A stretch of 64,000 nucleotides of DNA from [Clostridium] polysaccharolyticum (GCF_900111595.1 NZ_FOHN01000011.1:1-64000); one strand, 5' to 3'. Shown: positions 8,297 to 18,220, counted from the stretch's first letter. Notes: generated by a model not told the origin, from the sequence alone. Program-made: numbers and translations.

Positions 8297-9256
8297 ATGA
8301 GTGAGTTAGTTGCATTAAAACATGAATTTGAAAGAATTGAAAATATTATTGTAGTTGACTGGGGAGTAAGCAATGTATGTAATTACAGATGTTCCTATTG
8401 TCCTCCTGATACGCACAAAGGGGATTGCAAGTTTGTTCCAATTGAAGATATTCTTGCATTTTCTAATCGCGTTGTAGATCATTACAAAAAGAAATTAGGA
8501 AAAGAGATTTATTTCTTATATACAGGTGGAGAAGTAACGCTTTACAAAGATTTTATTACACTAATTAAAGCACAGCATGAGGCTGGCAACAAAATTGGAA
8601 TCAGTTCAAACGGCTCTAGGGAGGTAGAATTCTGGAAGGAAGCAAAACATTATCTTCAGCATGTAAGTTTAAGTTATCATTCTGAATTTACCAATATTGA
8701 TCATTTTATTGACGTAATCAATGAAATTAAGGATACCTCTTATGTCCACGTAAACATTATGATGCATCCAGATCATTTCCAGCAATGTATTGATGCGGCT
8801 TATAGAATTTATGAGGAGACAGACGAGATTACAATTGATTTGCAGGTAATTACAAAAAATTTCCAAGAACCATATGATTATAGTGATGAACAAAGACAAA
8901 AGATGCTTGATGTATCAAAAGAATTGAATAGCAAGCTGAAATTGCATCGTGAAAGAATTGGCTATCGTGGTCTTATGAAACTTGTCTATGATGATGGTTC
9001 AGAGAGACTTATTAAAGGAGGTGAGGTTATTACAGAAAAACTCCATTCCTGGACAGGCTGGAAGTGCAATGTTGGTTTAGAACTGCTGGTTATTGATATG
9101 CAAGGAAATATTAAACGAAGCTGGTGTGGAGATGCACCAGTAATTGGTAATATCAAAGATGAAGTCCTTGAATTTCCAACAGAGCCACATGTATGCAAAA
9201 AGGAATGGTGTACAGGTGGTGTAACAGATACGATGGTTACAAAATATAAAAAATAA
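8297..9256 (+). CDS. Radical SAM protein with C-terminal cysteines
   Basis: A 319-residue radical SAM enzyme with Cys28-x3-Cys32-x2-Cys35 (CNYRCSYC) close to the N-terminus and the glycine-rich YTGGEVTL motif that binds SAM. Four more cysteines near the C-terminus (257, 277, 300, 305) could hold one auxiliary [4Fe-4S] cluster, as in twitch or SPASM-type dehydrogenases. It is preceded by GAAGGGAG and sits 34 bases after the GH26-like gene. The substrate is unknown; it is the third radical SAM enzyme of the cluster. Confidence 0.85.
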   Translation: MSELVALKHEFERIENIIVVDWGVSNVCNYRCSYCPPDTHKGDCKFVPIEDILAFSNRVVDHYKKKLGKEIYFLYTGGEVTLYKDFITLIKAQHEAGNKIGISSNGSREVEFWKEAKHYLQHVSLSYHSEFTNIDHFIDVINEIKDTSYVHVNIMMHPDHFQQCIDAAYRIYEETDEITIDLQVITKNFQEPYDYSDEQRQKMLDVSKELNSKLKLHRERIGYRGLMKLVYDDGSERLIKGGEVITEKLHSWTGWKCNVGLELLVIDMQGNIKRSWCGDAPVIGNIKDEVLEFPTEPHVCKKEWCTGGVTDTMVTKYKK

Positions 9257-9276
9257 AAAAGGAAGCAGGTGGTATT

Positions 9277-10227
9277 GTGCTGGAAATGCCTTGTATGGTA
9301 AATGCAATGAAGGTAAAAAACAGGATTGTAATGCCGGCAGTTTATATCGGAAATAAATTTTACCATGAAAAATTTCAGAATTTTTATATATCACGAGCAG
9401 CAAAAGATGTAGGAATGATTATTGTCCCAATTCCAACTATGAATGGAGTGGCTGACCTTTGTTGTGAAGAATTTATTCAGACTTCAAAAAGGTTTGTAGC
9501 AAAATGCCATCAATACGACTGTAAGCTTATCGCACAGATATTTTCTGGTGTGGGAGAAATGGTCAATGAGTTCACAAAGGAAGAATTGGAACAGATATCC
9601 CAAGATTTAATTCTGTCAGCAAAAAAAGTAAAAGAAGCAGGCTATGACGGAATAGAAATTCATGGAGCACATCATGCTCTATTTATGTCATTGCTTTCAC
9701 CTAAAGCAAATTTAAGGACAGATGAATTTGGCGGGAAATTTGAGAACAGAGTGAAACTTGCACTTAGGACAGTAAAAGGAATACGTGAAGTTATCGGTAA
9801 AGAGTATCCACTTATGTTCCGGTTTAGCGGAACGGAATTCTGTGAAGGTGGTGTAGACATAAAAATGTCTATTCGTTATGCAAAATTACTTCAGGAGGAA
9901 GGAGTAGACTGCATTGATGTATCCGCAGGAGGAAGCATATGTTCACCTAAGAATTCAGAGTGTCCAGATCAGACAAAAGAAGAAGGGTGTTTTTCAGACA
10001 TCTTTTCTGCAATTAAAAAAGAAGTAAGTGTTCCAGTAATCGGCTCTGGAAAAATTATTACAAAAAAAACTGCAGATAAAATTTTAGAAGCAGGTGAAGC
10101 AGATTTTGTTGGTGTTGGAAGACCTCTTGTAGCAAGTGCAGATTGGGCCAGAAGAATGCTAAAAGGAAATGATGGTGATAAAAGCTGCATAGAAACCTGG
10201 TATGAACAGCTGCCAAAATGGAATTAG
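9277..10227 (+). CDS. NADH:flavin oxidoreductase, Old Yellow Enzyme family (short form)
   Basis: A 316-residue FMN TIM-barrel oxidoreductase. Family motifs are the active-site pair in EIHGAHHALFMSLLSPKAN, then the conserved RTDEFGGKFENR, and a late GVGRPLVASADW phosphate-binding region. The protein ends soon after GRPLVA and lacks the cysteine-rich [4Fe-4S] segment and second flavin domain of dienoyl-CoA reductases. So it is a single-domain ene-reductase-like enzyme that would reduce an activated C=C or similar bond with NAD(P)H. GTG 9277 fits the ribosome site GGAAGCAGG; ATG 9286 is an alternative. It ends the tightly packed part of the cluster. Confidence 0.83.
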   Translation: MLEMPCMVNAMKVKNRIVMPAVYIGNKFYHEKFQNFYISRAAKDVGMIIVPIPTMNGVADLCCEEFIQTSKRFVAKCHQYDCKLIAQIFSGVGEMVNEFTKEELEQISQDLILSAKKVKEAGYDGIEIHGAHHALFMSLLSPKANLRTDEFGGKFENRVKLALRTVKGIREVIGKEYPLMFRFSGTEFCEGGVDIKMSIRYAKLLQEEGVDCIDVSAGGSICSPKNSECPDQTKEEGCFSDIFSAIKKEVSVPVIGSGKIITKKTADKILEAGEADFVGVGRPLVASADWARRMLKGNDGDKSCIETWYEQLPKWN

Positions 10228-10281
10228 GCAGCACATAGTAATATTGTACTTTTTACCACAAAAATTATTCAAAATAACACA

Positions 10282-10309
10282 TTGTAATCCTTTAAAAATA
10301 GTGTAAACT
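10282..10309 (+). promoter_or_regulatory. Possible internal promoter before the GH94 gene
   Basis: TTGTAA and TAAACT are separated by 16 bases within the 130-base gap between the oxidoreductase and phosphorylase genes. The match is weak; the gap size is the main reason to suspect a separate start. Confidence 0.3.
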
Positions 10310-10357
10310 TAATGTGTATAGTTTAAAAGTATTGCCGAAAAGAAAAGGAGAAGAAAC

Positions 10358-12754
10358 ATGAACTACGGTTATTTTGATGATGCAAACAAAGAGTATGTTA
10401 TAACAAAACCTGATACCCCAGCACCATGGGCGAATTATTTAGGATCACCAGAGTATGGTGCCATTATTTCCAATAATGCTGGTGGATATAGCTTTGTAAA
10501 GAGTGGAGCAAATGGAAGAATTTTACGTTATCATTTTAATTCAGATGATACTCCTGGAAGATATATTTATATAAGAGATGATGAAACAAAAGATTACTGG
10601 TCAGCATCTTGGCAGCCAGTAGGAAAAGATTTATCTGTATATAAGAGCGAATGCCATCATGGTACAGGCTATACAAACATGAAGGCATCCTATGCGGGCA
10701 TTGATACAGAAGTTTTATATTATGTTCCTATGAATAAAACATATGAAGTATGGAGCATGAAAATAACCAATGCTTCTGATCGAGTTAGGAAACTGTCTGC
10801 ATTTGGTTATGCTGAGTTTTCCAATGAAGATAATTACAATCAGGACCAGGTAAATCTGCAGTATACATTGTTTATAACAAGAACCTATTTTAAAGAGAAT
10901 AAAATCCTGCAGGCTATCAATGAAAACTGTACGGGAAGTCCTGTAAATGGAAGCACAGGAAAAAACAGGTTTTTTGCTCAGACAGGTGCACAAGTAACCT
11001 CTTATAATGGAAATAAAGATTCTTTCTTTGGAAAATATCATTCCTATGGCGATCCAAAAGCTGTTATAGATGGAAAATGCAATAATGAGTTAAATTATAA
11101 TTCTAATAGCTGTGGAGCTTTACATTCTGCAATTGAATTGCAGCCAGGAGAATCCAAAGTGATTACATATCTGTTAGGCAGCAAGAATGAAGCAGAAGCA
11201 GACGAAATTATTGCACGTTATCAGTCAGAAGATGCTGTATGCAAAGAGGTACAGGAATTAAAAGATTTCTGGCATGCAAAATTACAGAATCTTGTTGTAA
11301 AGACACCAGATGCGGCATTTAACAGCATGATTAATATTTGGAATGCTTACCAATGCTTTATTACCTTTACGTGGTCAAGAGCAGCTTCTTTTGTTTATTG
11401 TGGTGAGAGAAATGGTTATGGTTATAGAGATACGGTACAGGATATTCAAGGTATCATTCATTTAGATCCTGAGCAGGCAGCGGATAAGCTCCGTTTTATG
11501 TTATCTGCACAGGTAGATAATGGCGGTGGGCTTCCACTTGTTAAATTTGATCATAATCCTGGACACGAAGGTACTCCTGACGATCCGGAATATGTAAAAG
11601 AGACAGGACATCCTGCATATCGTGCAGATGATGCATTGTGGTTATTCCCAACAGTTTATAAATATATTAGCGAGACAGGCAATAAATCCTTTTTAGATGA
11701 AGTAATTCCATTTTCAAACAAGGGGGAAGCAACTGTATATGAACATTTAAAGAGAGCAATCCAGTTCTCGGAAGACAGGCTTGGCGCACATAAGATGCCA
11801 GCAGGGCTTCATGCTGACTGGAATGACTGCTTAAGACTTGGTAAAGCAGGAGAATCTTCTTTTGTTGCAATGCAGCTATATTATGGATTAGTAATCTTAA
11901 AAGAATTTGCTACGGAAAAGAATGATACAGAATATGTTAAATATTTATCTGATCTTCAGGATGAGTTAGGCAGTATCATTAACTCAGAATGCTGGGAAGA
12001 TGACAGATATATTCGTGGATTTACAGAAGCTGGCCAAGTGATCGGATCAAAACAGGATAAAGAGGCAAGCATGTGGTTAAATCCTCAGTCATGGGCAGTT
12101 ATCAGTGGTGTTGCATCAAAGGAACAAGCTGAGAAAGCCTTAGAAAAAGTACATGAAGAATTAAATACAGCATTTGGTGTACGTGTTATGGCTCCATCTT
12201 TTAAACAGCATGCCTTTAAAGGCGCATTGTCGTTATTGTTTAATCCTTCAACAAAAGAGAATGGAAGTGTTTTCTCACAGACGCAGGGATGGATTATTTT
12301 GGCAGAATCCTTAATGGGACATGGAAATAGGGCATTTGAATATTTCAAAGAGAGTTCCCCTGCATCACAGAATGACAATGCAGATGTGAGAATCCTTGAA
12401 CCATATGTACATGGACAATTTACTGAGAGTGCAGAAAGTCCATTTGAAGGACGTGCACATGTTCATTGGTTGACAGGAACAGCTTCTACTGTAATGGTAG
12501 GATGTGTAGAAGGTATTTTAGGATTACGTCCAGATCCAGATGGATTATGTATCGCACCAGCGATTCCATCTGAATGGAAAGAAATTACGATGGAAAAAGT
12601 ATTCCGTGGATGTAAATTAAATATTACTGTTAAAAATGAAAATGGAGCTGAAGGCGGTTACAAAGAATGCTATTTAAATGGTGTTAAATTAGAGAAAAAC
12701 TATGTTTCAGCTACAGATTTGAAGGATGTAAATGATATTCTTCTAGTTATGTAA
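10358..12754 (+). CDS. GH94 glycoside phosphorylase (cellobiose phosphorylase-like)
   Basis: A 798-residue protein close to the usual GH94 length (about 800). It begins MNYGYFDDANKEYVITKPDT, the typical cellobiose/chitobiose phosphorylase start, and has the general acid Asp487 in GLHADWNDCLRL. GH94 enzymes split a beta-linked disaccharide with phosphate to give an alpha-sugar-1-phosphate. Cellobiose is the commonest substrate, but other beta-glucosides are known and the acceptor cannot be read here. It is cytoplasmic. Its position between radical SAM genes and an aminotransferase suggests it either feeds a sugar-1-phosphate into the pathway or is a neighbour in sugar catabolism. Confidence 0.9.
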   Translation: MNYGYFDDANKEYVITKPDTPAPWANYLGSPEYGAIISNNAGGYSFVKSGANGRILRYHFNSDDTPGRYIYIRDDETKDYWSASWQPVGKDLSVYKSECHHGTGYTNMKASYAGIDTEVLYYVPMNKTYEVWSMKITNASDRVRKLSAFGYAEFSNEDNYNQDQVNLQYTLFITRTYFKENKILQAINENCTGSPVNGSTGKNRFFAQTGAQVTSYNGNKDSFFGKYHSYGDPKAVIDGKCNNELNYNSNSCGALHSAIELQPGESKVITYLLGSKNEAEADEIIARYQSEDAVCKEVQELKDFWHAKLQNLVVKTPDAAFNSMINIWNAYQCFITFTWSRAASFVYCGERNGYGYRDTVQDIQGIIHLDPEQAADKLRFMLSAQVDNGGGLPLVKFDHNPGHEGTPDDPEYVKETGHPAYRADDALWLFPTVYKYISETGNKSFLDEVIPFSNKGEATVYEHLKRAIQFSEDRLGAHKMPAGLHADWNDCLRLGKAGESSFVAMQLYYGLVILKEFATEKNDTEYVKYLSDLQDELGSIINSECWEDDRYIRGFTEAGQVIGSKQDKEASMWLNPQSWAVISGVASKEQAEKALEKVHEELNTAFGVRVMAPSFKQHAFKGALSLLFNPSTKENGSVFSQTQGWIILAESLMGHGNRAFEYFKESSPASQNDNADVRILEPYVHGQFTESAESPFEGRAHVHWLTGTASTVMVGCVEGILGLRPDPDGLCIAPAIPSEWKEITMEKVFRGCKLNITVKNENGAEGGYKECYLNGVKLEKNYVSATDLKDVNDILLVM

Positions 12755-12760
12755 TTTCTT

Positions 12761-12817
12761 AAGCAATGGGCAGAGAATACTTCTCTAGGAAGCACTTTCT
12801 GTCCTATTGCTTTTTTT
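12761..12817 (+). terminator. Terminator-like hairpin after the GH94 gene
   Basis: AAGCAATGGGCAGA pairs imperfectly with TCTGTCCTATTGCTT, followed by seven T. It would reduce read-through into the aminotransferase and exporter genes. Confidence 0.7.
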
Positions 12818-12876
12818 ATGGAATTATGCTGCATTTCATTTTCTGTTCTGGGCTGAAATTGGAAAGGGAGAGCAGT

Positions 12877-13923
12877 ATGTTTAAAGAAGAAATATTAAAA
12901 AGCAATATTATAAATGAAGTAAAAGAAAAGATGAAAGAGTTTTTTGGGGTATCTTATTGTACTATGGTTTCTACTGGTACCGCTGCAATAGAGGTTGCTT
13001 TAAAAGCATTAGAACTGCCAAGAGGAAGTAAAGTAATTATTCCAGATATTTCTTTTATTGCGACAGCCACAGCAGTTGCAAATGTAGGGTTAATTCCTGT
13101 ATATGCGGATTGTACTCAAGATGTCTGGGGAATGCCTTTAAGTGAAGTAGAAAGACTTTATAAGAAATATCCAGATGCAAAAGCGTGTATAGTGGTTCAT
13201 TTTTCTGGTATTGTGAATCGAGATATTGAACGTATTGCATCATTTTGCAGAAAAGAAAAGATATATTTAATTGAGGATTGTGCACAGGTATTCGGTGCAT
13301 CTTTTCAGAATAAAAAATGCGGCTTGTTTGGAGATATAGGTACATTTAGTTTCCAGACATCTAAAATAATTACTTGTGGAGAAGGAGGTATGGTTATTGC
13401 AGAGGATAAAGAATTAGCAAATAAGATACAGGCTGTTTCAGACTGGGGATTAGATTATCAGGAAAACAGGCTTCTTTCTTTATCTTGTGGCAACAATAGA
13501 ATAAACCCATTTGCGGCAGCATACTTAGGCGAGCAGCTTAACATGTGTGATGAAATTTTTTTTAATAGAAGAATGATATATGAAGAATTTTCCAAGCTGG
13601 CAGAAGAAATGGGTTTTGAAGTACAATTTAGGGCAGAGCAGGACGTATTTTCAGATATGCCATTTTTCTTGTTATTAAAGGTAAAACACAATAGAAAAGG
13701 GGTAAATGTATTACATCCAATTAATGAATATCCAATGCATTTATCTAAACTGGTTCCAAGTATTATTCAAATACAATATCCAGATTTACTAGAGGAATAC
13801 AAAGAGATTATTAAAGAACAGGATTATAGTGGAAGTATAGAAATGGTAAATCAGACAGAATTTCTTCCAATGTATGGTGTTACATTAGATAATATGAAAG
13901 AAAGATTTGCTGGTCTTTTATAA
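12877..13923 (+). CDS. DegT/DnrJ/EryC1 family PLP aminotransferase
   Basis: A 348-residue sugar or cyclitol aminotransferase-type protein. ATG 12877 is chosen over ATG 12766 because GGAAAGGGAG precedes it and the upstream part covers the terminator hairpin. Motifs are VSTGTAAIEVALKAL, EDCAQVFGA (the Asp that contacts the pyridine nitrogen) and FSFQTSKIITCGEGG, with Lys163 as the internal aldimine lysine. The GEGG type resembles enzymes that aminate keto-inositols, keto-sugars or make aminohydroxybenzoate. This supports an amino-sugar or aminocyclitol step in the cluster, which is inference. Confidence 0.85.
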   Translation: MFKEEILKSNIINEVKEKMKEFFGVSYCTMVSTGTAAIEVALKALELPRGSKVIIPDISFIATATAVANVGLIPVYADCTQDVWGMPLSEVERLYKKYPDAKACIVVHFSGIVNRDIERIASFCRKEKIYLIEDCAQVFGASFQNKKCGLFGDIGTFSFQTSKIITCGEGGMVIAEDKELANKIQAVSDWGLDYQENRLLSLSCGNNRINPFAAAYLGEQLNMCDEIFFNRRMIYEEFSKLAEEMGFEVQFRAEQDVFSDMPFFLLLKVKHNRKGVNVLHPINEYPMHLSKLVPSIIQIQYPDLLEEYKEIIKEQDYSGSIEMVNQTEFLPMYGVTLDNMKERFAGLL

Positions 13924-13979
13924 TGGTTAAGCGTGAAAGATATATCTGAAAAGAGGCTTTCAATGCAGGAGGGAATGAA

Positions 13980-15023
13980 ATGACATTACTTGAAGTAAAG
14001 GATTTGACACGTGAATTTAAAATATTGAACCGAAGAGAAGGATTAAAAGGGGCAGTAAAAGATTTATTTTCAAGAGATTATAAAACGTTAACTGCTGTAA
14101 ACCATGTTAATTTTTCTATTCAAGAAGGAGAAATTGTAGGATTTATTGGATCCAATGGCGCTGGAAAATCCACAACAATTAAAATGATGACTGGACTTAT
14201 AAAACCGACAAGTGGCAATGTAACGGTAATGGGATATAATCCAATGAAGGACAAAATGGAGTATCTTAAAAAAATTGGTGTTGTATTCGGCCAGAGAACC
14301 CAGTTATGGTGGGAACTTCCGGTAATAGAGTCTTTTAAGCTGCTAAAAGATATTTATCAGGTAGATGATAAACATTTTAACGAAATGATAGATATATTTG
14401 ATGAACTTGCAAATATTAAAGAATTGTATATGACTCCAACTAGGAACTTGTCTTTAGGCCAAAGGATGCTGTGCGATATAGCAGGTGCATTTTTACATAA
14501 TCCGAAAATTATTTTTCTGGATGAGCCAACCATAGGCCTTGATGTGAATATTAAAGCACGGATGCGCAGTATGATCCGGTACTTAAATCAGACAATGAAG
14601 ACAACCGTAGTTTTAACCACTCATGATACAGGTGATATTGAGGAACTGGCAGACAGAATTATTCTTATAGACAAAGGAAAAATTCTGTATGATGGAGAAG
14701 CGGAAGCATTTCATCATATTTTTGGAGCATACAAGACAATAAAAGTAAAATTGAAGGATACAGATTTAGCAAGTGTTCCACAAGCTGTAGAGCGTATATC
14801 CAATGCACTGGCAAATGTGCCAGATGTAAAAGTACAGGAGCAGGAAGCTGGCTGGATACAAGTAGTTGTTAATGATGAGCTGACCAATATTGATGAAGTA
14901 ATCAAGACAATTCTGGAAGTCTATAAATGTAAAGACTTGATGATTAATGATGTAGAATTAGCTAGTGTACTTCAGCGTGTATATAATGGAGATGTGGATA
15001 TTAGTGTCCGGAGGAAAAAATGA
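13980..15023 (+). CDS. ABC transporter ATP-binding protein (ABC-2 export type)
   Basis: A 347-residue ATPase with Walker A GSNGAGKST (residues 57-65), the LSLGQRM signature, and Walker B IIFLDEPT followed by a switch His in TTHDTGD. It has a ~100-residue C-terminal extension, like YbhF/CcmA-type exporters. It overlaps the next permease gene by four bases (ATGA). With the two permeases it should form an exporter, plausibly for the product of this cluster or for a surface glycan precursor. Confidence 0.9.
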   Translation: MTLLEVKDLTREFKILNRREGLKGAVKDLFSRDYKTLTAVNHVNFSIQEGEIVGFIGSNGAGKSTTIKMMTGLIKPTSGNVTVMGYNPMKDKMEYLKKIGVVFGQRTQLWWELPVIESFKLLKDIYQVDDKHFNEMIDIFDELANIKELYMTPTRNLSLGQRMLCDIAGAFLHNPKIIFLDEPTIGLDVNIKARMRSMIRYLNQTMKTTVVLTTHDTGDIEELADRIILIDKGKILYDGEAEAFHHIFGAYKTIKVKLKDTDLASVPQAVERISNALANVPDVKVQEQEAGWIQVVVNDELTNIDEVIKTILEVYKCKDLMINDVELASVLQRVYNGDVDISVRRKK

Positions 15024-15814
15024 AAAAGTATTTTACATTAAGTAAAGTTGCTTTTATGGCAACATTGGTGAACCGATTTCACTTATTTGCTATGTTTATT
15101 ACGAACATAGCATACATTATTATCACTTATTTTTTATGGAAAGCGATATATGCAAGCAATCAGGGGGTAAATTCTGTTATGGAATTTGAAAGTACGTTTG
15201 TATATCTTGCACTGTCGTCTTGTATTTATTATGTTTTTCAATCATGGGTGGAATATGATCTTTCAGGGGCAATGATTAATGGAAATGTAGCGGTAGACTT
15301 AACAAAACCATATGATTTGCAAAGATACTGGTTTTATAGGATTTTGGGATTTGCTATCTGTAAATTGCTTATGATAGGTGTCCCATCTGTTGTAGTTATA
15401 ATATGCATGGTCAAAGGGAAATTCTTAGTTGGTCCGCAACTGCTTATAGGGTGTTTTTCGTTAATAATGTCCTATGTGATTAGCTTGAATATGGACTATA
15501 TTGCTGGACTGGTTTCTTTCTATACCCAGTCAGTGTGGGGGGTATGTTTAGTGAAGGAAACATTAGTCTTGCTTTTATCTGGAATGAGTGTTCCAATTGC
15601 TTTTTTTCCTAAGGCTATTGGTGAAGTAGTGAAAATGCTTCCATTTAGTTCAATGTTCAATACGCCAATGACAATTATGCTTTCTAAGTCAATGCCAGCA
15701 GGTGAGATAGGAAAATTTCTTGGCATACAGTTCTTTTGGGCGTGTGGGATATATTTCCTTGCTAAGCTGTTTTACAGACATTGCTTAAATCATACGATAA
15801 TAAATGGTGGGTGA
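15020..15814 (+). CDS. ABC-2 family permease (first subunit)
   Basis: A 264-residue membrane protein with about six hydrophobic segments. It resembles the ABC-2 family transporter permeases (DUF990 type) that pair with long ATPases such as the one upstream. Starts inside the stop region of the ATPase gene and is followed 13 bases later by a second permease. Substrate unknown. Confidence 0.8.
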   Translation: MKKYFTLSKVAFMATLVNRFHLFAMFITNIAYIIITYFLWKAIYASNQGVNSVMEFESTFVYLALSSCIYYVFQSWVEYDLSGAMINGNVAVDLTKPYDLQRYWFYRILGFAICKLLMIGVPSVVVIICMVKGKFLVGPQLLIGCFSLIMSYVISLNMDYIAGLVSFYTQSVWGVCLVKETLVLLLSGMSVPIAFFPKAIGEVVKMLPFSSMFNTPMTIMLSKSMPAGEIGKFLGIQFFWACGIYFLAKLFYRHCLNHTIINGG

Positions 15815-15827
15815 TAGGAGGAAAATT

Positions 15828-16637
15828 ATGTTTGGCAAATTTCAAAAGAAGCTGTGTTTTTATTGCAGGTTATATAAAAAAATCATAATTGCATATTTAA
15901 AAATCAGGTTAGGATACCGCCTGGATTTTTTAGTAGGTTTTTTTGGGATGCTTATCAAAAGTGCATCAGGAATTATAACCTTAAGCATAATCTTTAGCAA
16001 TGTTCCTCAGATTGAAGGATGGAGCTATTATCATCTGCTTTTTATGTACGGCCTATCAAGCTTAGTACTAATACCAGTAGAAACTTTTTTTGTAAATGCA
16101 TGGGCATTACATACGCATATAATACAAGGAACGTTTGTAAAGTACTGTTTAAAGCCGATTAATACAATGTTTTTTTATTTTTCGGAAATTGTTGAAATTA
16201 AGTCCCTTCTTCAATTGTTTATATCAATACCGATTTTAATTATATCGGGAAAGAAAATGGGCATTGACTGGTCCTTTCCTTTGATTGGAGCTTATATCCT
16301 GTATTTTATCTGTGGATCCATTATTTTGATTTCCATTTATGTAATGGCAGCATCGTTAGGATTTTGGCTGATGAACTCTATGTCCATAATTAATTTTGCA
16401 GGACAGGTGATAAATTTTTCGAAGTATCCGATTTCCATATATGGAACATTTTTAAAAGCAGTATTTACTTATATCCTTCCAATTGGATTTGTTTCGTATT
16501 ATCCAATGATGCTTATGCTTGGAAAGATATCCTATGGAAATGTAGTTCAGGCAATTGTGACAGCAATACTCTTTGGAAGCGTAGGATGCCTGATATGGCA
16601 CAAAGGAGTAGAACATTATTCGGGGACAGGTTCGTGA
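15828..16637 (+). CDS. ABC-2 family permease (second subunit)
   Basis: A 269-residue protein with about six membrane segments, related in layout to the preceding permease. ATG 15828 is chosen because AGGAGG lies just before it; ATG 15804 would overlap the upstream gene. The pair is expected to form a heterodimeric channel. It is the last gene of the cluster; glyA follows with its own promoter. Confidence 0.8.
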   Translation: MFGKFQKKLCFYCRLYKKIIIAYLKIRLGYRLDFLVGFFGMLIKSASGIITLSIIFSNVPQIEGWSYYHLLFMYGLSSLVLIPVETFFVNAWALHTHIIQGTFVKYCLKPINTMFFYFSEIVEIKSLLQLFISIPILIISGKKMGIDWSFPLIGAYILYFICGSIILISIYVMAASLGFWLMNSMSIINFAGQVINFSKYPISIYGTFLKAVFTYILPIGFVSYYPMMLMLGKISYGNVVQAIVTAILFGSVGCLIWHKGVEHYSGTGS

Positions 16638-16686
16638 TAAGGTACATATAAGGCAAAATTCGATTATGCAAATATACATCTTCATA

Positions 16687-16715
16687 TTTCCATATACCAT
16701 TTATTATGTTATAAT
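16687..16715 (+). promoter_or_regulatory. Promoter of glyA
   Basis: TTTCCA (16687-16692), 17-base spacer, TATAAT (16710-16715), 33 bases before the start codon. Confidence 0.55.
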
Positions 16716-16747
16716 AAACTGGACAAAAATGTAACGGAGGTATGAAG

Positions 16748-17986
16748 ATGTTTTCTTTTGATGAAGTTAAGAATTTCGATCCAGATTTGGCTGCAGCCAT
16801 TGAAAAAGAGATTGGAAGACAAAATAGCCATATTGAGCTGATTGCTTCTGAAAACTTTGTAAGCAAGGCTGTTATGGCAGCGATGGGGAGTCCGCTTACT
16901 AATAAATATGCAGAAGGATATCCAGGAAAAAGATATTATGGCGGATGTGAATTTGTTGATATCGCAGAAGATTTAGCAAGAGATAGAGCAATGAAACTGT
17001 TTAACTGTACATATGCCAATGTACAGCCACATTCTGGTGCACAGGCTAACTTAGCAGTATTTTTTGCATTAGTAAAACCAGGTGACACTGTTATGGGAAT
17101 GAACCTTGATCATGGCGGACACTTGACACATGGAAGTCCTGTTAATATTTCAGGAAGTTATTTTAATATTGTGCCTTATGGTGTAAATGACGAAGGTCTT
17201 ATTGATTATGATGAAGTAGAGCACATTGCAAAAGAATGCAAGCCAAAATTAATTGTTGCAGGTGCCAGTGCTTATGCAAGAAAAATTGACTTTAAGAGAT
17301 TTCGTGAAATTGCAGATGAAGTTGGTGCATTCTTAATGGTAGACATGGCTCATATTGCAGGGCTTGTAGCTGCAGGCCTTCATGAAAGCCCAATTCCATA
17401 TGCGCATGTTACAACGACAACTACCCATAAAACACTTCGTGGGCCAAGGGGCGGAATGATTTTATCCAGCAAAGAATTTGCAGAGGAATATAAATTAAAT
17501 AAATCGGTATTCCCAGGAATCCAAGGTGGGCCTTTAATGCATGTGATTGCTGCGAAAGCAGTATGTTTTAAAGAAGCATTAGATCCAAGCTTCAAAGTTT
17601 ATGCACAGAATATCATTGATAATGCACAGGCACTTGCGAATGGTCTTATAAACAGAGGATTTAATATTGTATCTGGTGGAACAGACAACCACTTAATGTT
17701 AGTAAATCTTGTGAACAAAGGTATTACAGGTAAGGAAGCAGAAAAATTGTTAGATGCTGCGAATATCACTTGTAATAAGAATACCGTTCCAAATGATCCA
17801 CAGTCACCTTTCGTAACAAGTGGTATCCGTTTAGGAACAGCAGCTGTTACTACAAGAGGCTTTAATACAGCTGATATGGATGTAGTTGCAGATGCAATCG
17901 CTATGTTAATCAATGATGTAGAAGCAAACAAAGACAAAGCAATGGCAATGGTTAAGGAATTGACAGATAAACATCCATTGTATTAA
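16748..17986 (+). CDS. glyA: Serine hydroxymethyltransferase
   Basis: Interconverts serine plus tetrahydrofolate with glycine plus methylene-tetrahydrofolate in the cytoplasm. The 412-residue protein has the family signature [14 protein letters not shown] with PLP Lys228, and [13 protein letters not shown] near the N-terminus. ATG 16748 is preferred over ATG 16742 because GGAGG (16736-16740) is seven bases upstream of it. It stands alone between the exporter genes and a dgk remnant. Confidence 0.97.
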   Translation: MFSFDEVKNFDPDLAAAIEKEIGRQNSHIELIASENFVSKAVMAAMGSPLTNKYAEGYPGKRYYGGCEFVDIAEDLARDRAMKLFNCTYANVQPHSGAQANLAVFFALVKPGDTVMGMNLDHGGHLTHGSPVNISGSYFNIVPYGVNDEGLIDYDEVEHIAKECKPKLIVAGASAYARKIDFKRFREIADEVGAFLMVDMAHIAGLVAAGLHESPIPYAHVTTTTTHKTLRGPRGGMILSSKEFAEEYKLNKSVFPGIQGGPLMHVIAAKAVCFKEALDPSFKVYAQNIIDNAQALANGLINRGFNIVSGGTDNHLMLVNLVNKGITGKEAEKLLDAANITCNKNTVPNDPQSPFVTSGIRLGTAAVTTRGFNTADMDVVADAIAMLINDVEANKDKAMAMVKELTDKHPLY

Positions 17987-18017
17987 TTTTCTGATAACAG
18001 CGGTATGATTATTATAC

Positions 18018-18056
18018 AGAACACTACTGGGTAACGATTGCCTAGCAGTGTTCTGC
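18018..18056. repeat. Stem-loop downstream of glyA
   Basis: AGAACACT-x-CT pairs with AG-x-AGTGTTCT around a ~14-base loop. There is no T-run on either side, so it is either a weak terminator or a transcript-end stabiliser. The remainder of 17987-18220 holds no gene that I can support. Confidence 0.5.
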
Positions 18057-18220
18057 TTCCAGAATAAGGAGAACTTTAACCGCTTTTTCTAGTAAATAGG
18101 CATGTGTCGGGAAAAGGAAACATAATTTACATAAGGAAAATTTTGGTGAATAGGGTAGTGTATTTTATGATGCAGCGATGGTGAATGTTATATTTGCAGA
18201 TGATAATGTTATGTGCAAAT

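Noticed and set aside
12766-12876. N-terminal extension of the DegT aminotransferase
   Set aside because: It overlaps the terminator hairpin and lacks a ribosome site; ATG 12877 has both a good site and the family start.
3456-16637. Search for a RiPP precursor peptide next to the radical SAM genes
   Set aside because: The gaps are short (20-130 bases) and none holds a peptide frame with a ribosome site, so a peptide product is not supported.
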